This document shows, one piece after another, positions 57,520 to 64,000 of a DNA stretch of 64,000 nucleotides. The translations under genes were made by a program, and so were the position numbers. The stretch spans positions 124,001 through 188,000 of the forward strand of contig NZ_MKGQ01000003.1 of assembly GCF_001908105.1 (NCBI RefSeq), given 5' to 3'. Positions within the stretch are counted from its first letter, which is position 1. Every line of letters starts with the position of its first letter. Source of the DNA: Xenorhabdus eapokensis. GTDB taxonomy: Bacteria > Pseudomonadota > Gammaproteobacteria > Enterobacterales > Enterobacteriaceae. Under the pieces are notes generated by a model. That model had not been told where the DNA came from and ran no database searches. It saw only the letters and a program-made list of their open reading frames with translations.

Positions 57520-59637
57520 ATGAATGAAATAGAAAAAACAATAATATCATTAATTAATTTAATAGTAATGATATCTAATAAGGATCATACAGCCCCATCA
57601 AATAAAAACTTAAATGATGGTGATGATTATATTTCTACTCTAAACAAGCTGCAAAAAGAATGTAATATTAGCATTAAAAATAAGCACTCTAAAAATAAGA
57701 AGTTAGGCACCCTATCACTGCCTGCCATTTTGTTTAGCCATGATGGACAACCCTTTATTCTGGCAAAATATGATGATCAACGGGTATTAATCCAAAAACC
57801 CCATCAAGAAACATCTGAGATATTAAGTAAAGAAGAATTTATCAATCTATGGAATGGCAAGTGGATAAAAATAAAACAAAAAAGCAACCAATTTAATATT
57901 CGCTGGTTTATTCCTGAATTTATCAGGCAAAAGAAGAACCTTACGGAGATCCTCCTGTTCTCCTTCGTTCTGCAAATTCTGGCACTTATTTCCCCACTGG
58001 TTGTGCAAGTTGTTATGGACAAAGTTCTCGTACATCAGGCATTTTCCACCTTGGATGTGCTGATTTTTGGGCTGGTGGCGGCTGGATTGGTTGAGATTAT
58101 TTTGCGGGGATTACGTGAATACCAGTATGCCCACACCGCCAACCGGATTGATATAAAACTTGGCCTGAAACTGGTTAAGCACTTGTTTGGCCTGCCGTTG
58201 CTGTTTTTTAAATCCCGCCAGGTGGGCGCGATTGTGACACGAGTACGGGAGCTGGAAACGGTTCGGGAATTTTTAACCGGTTCCATGTTCACCTTATGTA
58301 TCGACGTTTTGTTCATGTTCGTATTTATTTATGTCATGAGCCTGTTGTCCGCTATGTTGACCCTGATTTTCCTGCTTACCCTACCCTGTTATGCCCTGCT
58401 GGCCTGGTGGGTGACACCGAAAATGGAAAAAGCGGTGGAAAAACAGTTCACTCATGCGGCAATGAACACCTCTTTCCTGACCGAAACCGTTGCCGGTGCT
58501 GAGACACTAAAAAGCCTCGCCGCTGAACCTCGCTTTATTCGCCGTTGGGATAGCCAGACGGAAAAGATGGTCAGCACCAGTTATGATGTACAGCAATGGG
58601 ATAATCGTTCCGGTCATCTGGTAACGGTACTACAAAAAGTCACCAGTGCGGTCATTATCTGGCTGGGCGCTTCGCAAGTGCTTTCCCTACATATGACCAT
58701 TGGTCAATTGATTGCCTTCAATATGATGGTAAGCCACACCCAGCAGCCTCTGGCTAAGTTGGTGCAGCTCTGGGGGCAATTTATCCGTTCACGCATTGCC
58801 ATCGATAAGCTGGGAGATATGCTGAACCTGCCAACAGAGCAGCAATCAGGCAACGAACGGGTTGCCTTGCACGGGGCTATCTCATTTTCTGATATCGTCT
58901 TTCGCTATCAACCCGATCTCCCCCCCACCATCAACCATTTCACTCTGAATATTCGGGCGGGGGAAACTGTAGGCGTCGTCGGAACCTCTGGCTCAGGAAA
59001 AAGTACCCTTGCACGTTTGCTGTTACGGCTTTATACCCCAGAAAGTGGGACTATCACGCTGGATGGCATTCCCTTGCAAAACTTCAATATTGGATCCATC
59101 AGGCAGCAGATTGGCATCGTTCTGCAAGAAAACTTTCTATTTAATAAAACGGTGTATGAGAATTTGTCCCAATCCTGCCCTGACGCCCCGTTATCCGCTG
59201 TCATTGAAGCCGCAAAGCTGGCAGGCGCACACGGTTTTATTCTCAGATTGCCGATGGGGTATGACACGGTGATCGCCGAAGGCGGGCAATCGCTATCAGG
59301 CGGGCAGCGACAGCGTCTTGTCATTGCCAGAACGCTGTTATCCGAGCCCAAAATCTTGATCCTTGATGAAGCCACCAGTGCACTGGATGATGAATCGCAA
59401 GCCGTTATTCAATCCAACATGGCTGCTATTGCTCAAGGCAGAACAGTCATTACCATTGCACACCGGCTCTCCACAGTACGCCAATGTGACCGCATCATTG
59501 TGTTACATCAAGGCCAAATCATCGAACAAGGTAGCCATGAACAGCTTCTGCAACAAGGCAAACACTATCGGAAACTTTGGCAGTTACAACAAGAACTAAA
59601 ACAGGAAACAACACAGGAGGAGCCTGCCCATGTTTAA
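57520..59637 (+). CDS. rtxB: type I secretion ABC transporter RtxB
   Basis: RtxB is one half of the ABC exporter for RtxA. In 705 residues an N-terminal C39-like domain lacks the protease cysteine, as in HlyB. The membrane domain spans ~140-430 and the ATPase domain ~465-690, with Walker A GTSGSGKST, signature LSGGQRQR and Walker B ILILDEATSALDD. The first ~60 codons are unusually AT-rich and no Shine-Dalgarno precedes the ATG, so the start is uncertain. It pairs with RtxE. Confidence 0.93.
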   Translation: MNEIEKTIISLINLIVMISNKDHTAPSNKNLNDGDDYISTLNKLQKECNISIKNKHSKNKKLGTLSLPAILFSHDGQPFILAKYDDQRVLIQKPHQETSEILSKEEFINLWNGKWIKIKQKSNQFNIRWFIPEFIRQKKNLTEILLFSFVLQILALISPLVVQVVMDKVLVHQAFSTLDVLIFGLVAAGLVEIILRGLREYQYAHTANRIDIKLGLKLVKHLFGLPLLFFKSRQVGAIVTRVRELETVREFLTGSMFTLCIDVLFMFVFIYVMSLLSAMLTLIFLLTLPCYALLAWWVTPKMEKAVEKQFTHAAMNTSFLTETVAGAETLKSLAAEPRFIRRWDSQTEKMVSTSYDVQQWDNRSGHLVTVLQKVTSAVIIWLGASQVLSLHMTIGQLIAFNMMVSHTQQPLAKLVQLWGQFIRSRIAIDKLGDMLNLPTEQQSGNERVALHGAISFSDIVFRYQPDLPPTINHFTLNIRAGETVGVVGTSGSGKSTLARLLLRLYTPESGTITLDGIPLQNFNIGSIRQQIGIVLQENFLFNKTVYENLSQSCPDAPLSAVIEAAKLAGAHGFILRLPMGYDTVIAEGGQSLSGGQRQRLVIARTLLSEPKILILDEATSALDDESQAVIQSNMAAIAQGRTVITIAHRLSTVRQCDRIIVLHQGQIIEQGSHEQLLQQGKHYRKLWQLQQELKQETTQEEPAHV

Positions 59638-60985
59638 GGCTATCTTGCGCAGAGGGATCAAACAGTTACGTACTGCCAACCCGCATTATGATTTTTTACC
59701 GACCCACTTGGCTTTGTCACAACGCCCACCTTCCCCGTTCGCCCGTTATACCGCAATAACCCTGAGCATTAGCGTTCTGGTTGCTCTGCTATGGGCTTGT
59801 CTGGGGAAACTGGATGTGCAGGCAACTGCAACCGGACGCCTGATCGCTTCTGGCCGTTCCCAAATCATTCAGGCTTATGAGCAGAGCCGCTTGATCGCCA
59901 TTCATGTCACCAATGGTCAGCATGTTGAGAAAGGAGCGCCATTGCTGACACTCAATACGCTCGGCGTCAATCAAGATATTGCCCGTTTGATCGAGCAACG
60001 CGATTACCTGACGGAAGAGGAAATTCGTTATCAAGCGCTGCTTGAAAAACACGACCCCAAATCTCTGCTGCTTTTCCAGCAGCAATCCGCCGCTAAGCAG
60101 GAAAGCATTCTGGCACATTATGCCCACGAAAAGCAGGAATTCGACTCAATTATGACCACTATTCATGCGGAAATGACAGAGAACCTGACTTCCCAAAAAG
60201 CGCGGAATAGCGATATACGGTCATTAACCCATCTGCACGAAAATATCAGCCAGCGTTTGCAGGCACGAAAAACATTGAGCCAGAAGCAGGTTATCAGCAA
60301 GGTGGAATACCTCGAACAAGAAAAGGAACTTCTGGAAACAGAAAGGGTGATCGCGCAACAAAAATCGGAACTCAATATTCTGATGGCGAAATACAAGAGC
60401 CAGGAGGAGCAATTAAAGAGCGTCAAAATCAAAAAAGAGCGGGAATGGTTTGAGAAAAGAAAACAGGCAAAAATACAGCTAGTAGTAACACAACAAGAAA
60501 TTTCTAAAATGCAAGAGCGGGAAGAACTTGAGGTCGTGCGCTCTCCCGTCACTGGCACGGTTCAACAATTGAGCGTCCACACCCTCGGCGCTGTTTTGCA
60601 ACCTGCGCAGAATTTGATGGTGATTGTTCCTGACGAGCATGTACAACTGGCTGAAATCCAGATCCTGAACAAAGATGTCGGTTTTGTCCGGCCTGGTCAG
60701 CCTGTCACCGTAAAAGTCGATGCGTTTCCTTATACCCGCTATGGCACGATTGAAGGAGAGTTATTGAGTATTTCGCGGGACTCCACCACCGATGAACGGT
60801 TAGGTCTGGTTTTTCCCGCGCAAATCAGCCTCAGACAGAACAACATTATGGTAGATGGGAAACCGGTTGAAATTACAGCAGGTATGTCTATCGTTGCGGA
60901 AATCAAAACAGATCAGCGAAGAGTCATTGATTACCTGCTCAGCCCAATCCAGGAATATCAATCTGAAGCGTTGAGAGAGAAATAA
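59630..60985 (+). CDS. rtxD: type I secretion membrane-fusion protein RtxD
   Basis: RtxD is the HlyD-like adaptor linking the ABC transporter to a TolC-like channel. The 451 residues have a short cytoplasmic N-terminus, one transmembrane helix (~44-66), a lipoyl-like half motif (NGQHVEKGAPLLTL), a long periplasmic coiled coil (~105-300) and a beta-barrel domain with RSPVTGTVQQL. AGGAGG precedes the ATG. It overlaps rtxB by 8 bp and lies 2 bp before rtxE. Confidence 0.94.
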   Translation: MFKAILRRGIKQLRTANPHYDFLPTHLALSQRPPSPFARYTAITLSISVLVALLWACLGKLDVQATATGRLIASGRSQIIQAYEQSRLIAIHVTNGQHVEKGAPLLTLNTLGVNQDIARLIEQRDYLTEEEIRYQALLEKHDPKSLLLFQQQSAAKQESILAHYAHEKQEFDSIMTTIHAEMTENLTSQKARNSDIRSLTHLHENISQRLQARKTLSQKQVISKVEYLEQEKELLETERVIAQQKSELNILMAKYKSQEEQLKSVKIKKEREWFEKRKQAKIQLVVTQQEISKMQEREELEVVRSPVTGTVQQLSVHTLGAVLQPAQNLMVIVPDEHVQLAEIQILNKDVGFVRPGQPVTVKVDAFPYTRYGTIEGELLSISRDSTTDERLGLVFPAQISLRQNNIMVDGKPVEITAGMSIVAEIKTDQRRVIDYLLSPIQEYQSEALREK

Positions 60986-60987
60986 TC

Positions 60988-63186
60988 ATGGCTGATACTT
61001 TTTCCTTCACCTGTAGTACAGATACAGACCCAAAAACCGACCACACAATCGGCGCAAATAGTGATATCAATGCAAACAATTATGCCCTGGATTGTATCGC
61101 CCACTTAGGCAAACAGTTCCACAAAGTGGCCTCTGTCGGGCAATTGCATCATATTCTGGGTGTAGACTCTCTTGCACTGACAGATCCACAGCTACGTGAA
61201 GCCGCAGATGCCATTGGGCTACACAGCAAGTTTGAACGCCTGACACCGGATACCGCCACTACATTACCTTTACCTGCATTGATTAAACTGGATAAGCGCT
61301 GGTGGGTATTGTCAGAAATCCATCCTGACACATTTAAGGTGTTCGATCCTATTACCGGAAAATATGAAGTACGTGCACTGGCTCCTCCAATGCGTGGCGA
61401 ACAGGATCATAGTGGATACGAATACAAGGTGCTGCTAATAGCGGATAAATCCCTGACCAAGCAGCAGGTTAAATTTGGTCTAAGCTGGTTTTATCCCTCC
61501 ATTTTCAGGCAAAAAAGCCAGTTACGGGATATTTTTCTGTATGCCATTATGTTGCAGCTTTTAGCATTAGCAGCGCCTTTGTTATTTGAAAATGTCATAG
61601 ATAAGGTGCTGGTTGGACGGAGTATTTCCAGCCTGCATGTTTTAGGTATGGCGATGCTGGCACTGGCATTGGCAGAACCCCTGTATGGCTTCCTGCGCAA
61701 TACCGTGTTTGGGCATATGGCCAGCCAAATCAATGCGGAACTCTCCGGCAAACTGTATCGCCATCTCGTAGGTTTGCCCCTGCCCTATTTCAAACAGCGG
61801 CAGACCGGACAAATTATCGCCAGAGTCAGGGAGATGGCACAGATCCGCCAATTTTTGACCGGATCGACCCTAATGTTGTTGCTTGACCTGATTTTCATCA
61901 TTCTGTTTCTGGGTGTGATGTTCCATTACTCCTCCCTGCTGACATGGCTTGTAATCAGTTCACTGGTTCTCTATTTTTTACTCTGGATCGCCGTCGGGCC
62001 CATTATTCGTCGCAAGGTAGAAAAAGAGTATGAAGCCGATGCCAATGCCACCAGCTTCCTGACAGAAGCCGTCACGGGAATTGAAACCATCAAAACCACG
62101 GCGACAGAAAAGCGTTTTTTGTACCAATGGCAAAAAGTATTGAGCGAGCAATTAATCCAGCGTTTTACAGCCCAAAAAAGCGGACTGGCTGCGGGACAAG
62201 GGATTGAGCTGATCCAAAAAGTGGTTGCTGCTCTGCTTTTATGGTGGGGAGTTCGGGGCGTGCTTGATGGAGAGTTGTCCCCTGGTGAATTAATTGCTTT
62301 TAATATGCTGGCGGGGCATGTTACCCAACCCATCCTAAGATTGGCACAAGTCTGGCAAGACTTTCAGCATACCCTGATTGCCCTGCGACGGGTGGGTGAT
62401 ATTCTTGATGAACCGATGGAAAGCAGTAAACAAGGGCTGGCATCAGCACCTGAACTGGCAGGCCAGATTGAATTCCGCAATATACGTTTCCGCTATCATG
62501 CCGATACGCCAGAAGTGCTGGCAAATTTGTCACTGGAAATTAAGGCCGGAGAATTTATTGGCATTACGGGGCCATCAGGTTCCGGCAAAAGTACATTAAC
62601 CCGCCTGTTACAGCGCCTCTATGTGCCACAACACGGTCAGGTTTTGGTGGATGGCATGGATTTAGCAATTGCCGACCCAGTGTCACTGCGCCGTAATATG
62701 AGCGTGGTCTTGCAGGAGAGCATCCTGTTTTCCGGCAGCATTGCGGACAATATCCGCCTGTGTAAGCCCAATGCCAGCGATGAGGAAGTCTATCGGGCTG
62801 CCACCTTAGCGGGTGCGGTTGATTTCATCAATACATTTCCACATAAATTTGCCCATCCTGTTGGCGAAAAAGGAGGCAACCTTTCTGGCGGACAACGGCA
62901 GCGCATCGCATTGGCAAGGGCATTGCTCAATGATCCCAAAATTCTGATCCTTGATGAAGCGACCTCCGCACTGGATTATGAATCCGAAGCTGCCATCATG
63001 AGTAATATGGCTGAAATATGCCGAAACCGAACTGTGATCAGCATTGCTCATCGGCTGAATACTATTCGCCACGCTGATAAGATTTTCGTTTTAGATTTGG
63101 GCAAAATCGCTGAATCAGGTTCACATGATGCCCTGATACAACAAGATGGTTTATATGCACAACTTTGGTATCAACAAACGAAGTGA
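60988..63186 (+). CDS. rtxE: type I secretion ABC transporter RtxE
   Basis: RtxE is the second ABC half-transporter of the MARTX secretion system; MARTX loci are distinguished by having two. The 732 residues have an N-terminal C39-like domain without a catalytic cysteine (~30-130), six transmembrane helices (~170-450) and an ATPase domain with GPSGSGKST, NLSGGQRQRIALAR and ILILDEATSALDY. Both NBDs of the pair look competent. No tolC gene is in the window. Confidence 0.94.
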   Translation: MADTFSFTCSTDTDPKTDHTIGANSDINANNYALDCIAHLGKQFHKVASVGQLHHILGVDSLALTDPQLREAADAIGLHSKFERLTPDTATTLPLPALIKLDKRWWVLSEIHPDTFKVFDPITGKYEVRALAPPMRGEQDHSGYEYKVLLIADKSLTKQQVKFGLSWFYPSIFRQKSQLRDIFLYAIMLQLLALAAPLLFENVIDKVLVGRSISSLHVLGMAMLALALAEPLYGFLRNTVFGHMASQINAELSGKLYRHLVGLPLPYFKQRQTGQIIARVREMAQIRQFLTGSTLMLLLDLIFIILFLGVMFHYSSLLTWLVISSLVLYFLLWIAVGPIIRRKVEKEYEADANATSFLTEAVTGIETIKTTATEKRFLYQWQKVLSEQLIQRFTAQKSGLAAGQGIELIQKVVAALLLWWGVRGVLDGELSPGELIAFNMLAGHVTQPILRLAQVWQDFQHTLIALRRVGDILDEPMESSKQGLASAPELAGQIEFRNIRFRYHADTPEVLANLSLEIKAGEFIGITGPSGSGKSTLTRLLQRLYVPQHGQVLVDGMDLAIADPVSLRRNMSVVLQESILFSGSIADNIRLCKPNASDEEVYRAATLAGAVDFINTFPHKFAHPVGEKGGNLSGGQRQRIALARALLNDPKILILDEATSALDYESEAAIMSNMAEICRNRTVISIAHRLNTIRHADKIFVLDLGKIAESGSHDALIQQDGLYAQLWYQQTK

Positions 63187-63249
63187 TGACTGAAAAAGAA
63201 ATTTATTGAAGATATGAGACTTGTTTTGTCACTCCGAAGCGGGTATTCC

Positions 63250-63269
63250 GTGACCGCCTAAGCGGTCAC
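63250..63269. terminator. hairpin between rtxE and the parE remnant
   Basis: A perfect 8-bp stem GTGACCGC/GCGGTCAC with loop CTAA lies 63 bp past rtxE and next to the end of the converging parE remnant. Neither strand has a T-run, so terminator function is uncertain. Confidence 0.35.
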
Positions 63270-63271
63270 AT

Positions 63272-63484
63272 TCAATTCACTAATTGGCTTGAACAAACGA
63301 GGATCCTAACTGATTCATTCTTTATGTCATAGACTAAAACATAATGACGATGAATAACCAGCTCACGTGTACCAACAATACGTCCGCGACGTCAGTCCAA
63401 AGCTGCTACCGGATTATCTAGTGAAATATATTCACGAATTTTTTTTCTGTCAGTACTGGCTGATAACGTCCATACAATTTTCAT
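63272..63484 (-). pseudogene. broken ParE/RelE-type toxin gene
   Basis: Downstream of the antitoxin, the reading frame starts ATG (overlapping the antitoxin stop as ATGA), gives MKIVWTLSAS...DNPVAALD, and stops at codon 31 (TGA at 63392-63394). Immediately after, in the same frame, it continues [22 protein letters not shown]..., the C-terminal part of ParE toxins. About thirty codons of the middle are missing compared with ~95-residue ParE proteins, and the end is altered. No functional toxin can be made. It was once a ParE-type partner of the antitoxin. Confidence 0.8.
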
Positions 63485-63765
63485 TTCTTAGCCAGTTTCT
63501 CTCGGATTTCCGTGCGCCATGCATTTGCGTCAGCTTCAACTTCTTCCGCTGACATCAAATTTCCGATATTGGCATCATCAATACCTATTTGAACCTGTTC
63601 GCGAAACCAAGCATCGTAATCCGCCGCTTCTTGCTGTTTGCGAACAAAATCACGCATAAATTCGCGCAAAAGCTGTGCACCAGTACGATCAAGTGCTTTT
63701 GCTGCCGTTGAAAAATCGCTTTTCAGTGTATCATCGACCCTAAATGTAAATGTCGTTTCACTCAT
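63481..63765 (-). CDS. RHH-type antitoxin (ParD/DinJ-like)
   Basis: This 94-residue protein has an N-terminal ribbon-helix-helix DNA-binding region (TFTFRVDDTLKSDFSTAAKA, ...LLREFMRDFV) and an acidic, extended C-terminal half that would wrap the toxin. Its stop overlaps the toxin start by 4 nt, the classic antitoxin-toxin arrangement. The gene is intact although the toxin is not. A palindrome upstream is the likely autoregulatory operator. Confidence 0.85.
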   Translation of the reverse strand: MSETTFTFRVDDTLKSDFSTAAKALDRTGAQLLREFMRDFVRKQQEAADYDAWFREQVQIGIDDANIGNLMSAEEVEADANAWRTEIREKLAKK

Positions 63766-63790
63766 AGCTATACCTCAATAGTTACCTATA

Positions 63791-63819
63791 TAGCATGTGT
63801 TACATTGTAATACATGCTA
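63791..63819. promoter_or_regulatory. palindromic operator candidate of the antitoxin gene
   Basis: TAGCATGTGTTAC and GTAATACATGCTA are 13-bp arms with one mismatch and a 3-bp centre, 26-54 bp upstream of the antitoxin start. RHH antitoxins bind such palindromes to repress their own promoter. Confidence 0.6.
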
Positions 63820-64000
63820 ACTCTAGAGAGAAAAACTCGCAAGGTAAGAGTTCAAATTTCACTCAAAACATACTCATAACATTTGAACCATCCCAACAAT
63901 CTCTCCCATCAACTAGTAGCGACACACGTCCAGCTAAGGTATTATTGCCCGCTATATTATTGGTACACGCCCATTATCAATTGAATTTATGGCAAAAGAA
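63820..64000. other. window end, no assignable gene
   Basis: I see no supported gene here. A minus-strand frame (~63890-63965) reads GNNTLAGRVSLLVDGRDCWD but is closed by stops on both sides. A plus-strand ATG at 63989 (MAKE...) runs off the window without a visible Shine-Dalgarno. Confidence 0.4.

Overview
The window is a low-GC enterobacterial chromosome segment. The order of the core genes (tRNA-Lys / cpoB-pal-tolBARQ-ybgC / ybgE-cydXBA / sucDCBA-sdhBADC / gltA / ybgI / ybfA / kdpFABCD / pgm-seqA / ybfF) follows the E. coli 16-17 min region. The proteins resemble Morganellaceae, and the MARTX toxin locus fits an insect- or nematode-associated Xenorhabdus or Photorhabdus. The genus is inferred from gene content, not proven.

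Layout. 1-9.3 kb: a tRNA-Lys pair plus a decayed third copy, the Tol-Pal envelope operon and the cytochrome bd operon, all on the minus strand. 9.9-19.8 kb: one TCA-cycle cluster, sdhCDAB-sucABCD (minus), divergent from gltA (20.4-21.6 kb, plus). 21.8-25.0 kb: an AraC-type regulator divergent from an MFS exporter, then ybgI and ybfA. 25.3-32.6 kb: kdpFABC and kdpD, but no kdpE. 32.6-36.4 kb: a lipoprotein pullulanase and a half-size EamA transporter stand where E. coli has kdpE-speF-potE. 36.5-39.8 kb: pgm, seqA, ybfF.

From 39.8 kb the sequence turns accessory, and the E. coli neighbours of ybfF (ybfE, fldA, fur) are absent. It starts with AT-rich DNA and a two-gene unit (O-methyltransferase plus FAD/NAD(P)-binding oxidoreductase). 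A complete MARTX locus follows: rtxH-rtxC-rtxA on the minus strand, divergent from the secretion operon rtxB-rtxD-rtxE. RtxA is about 4350 residues. Its order is N-terminal glycine-rich repeats, coiled coil, a probable NAD-targeting FWSG...ELP domain, Rho-inactivation domain (RID), alpha/beta hydrolase (ABH), inositol-phosphate-activated cysteine protease (CPD), C-terminal RTX repeats. RtxC would acylate it, RtxB/RtxE/RtxD plus an unlinked TolC-like channel would export it, and CPD would release the effectors in the host cell. The window ends with an intact RHH antitoxin whose ParE-like toxin partner is broken by a stop and an internal deletion.

Most noteworthy points: the first effector domain of the MARTX toxin, the orphan KdpD with a retained KdpE-like box, the methyltransferase/flavoprotein pair, the dead parE beside a live antitoxin and operator, the decayed tRNA-Lys, and a perfect 20-bp inverted repeat between sdhB and sucA.
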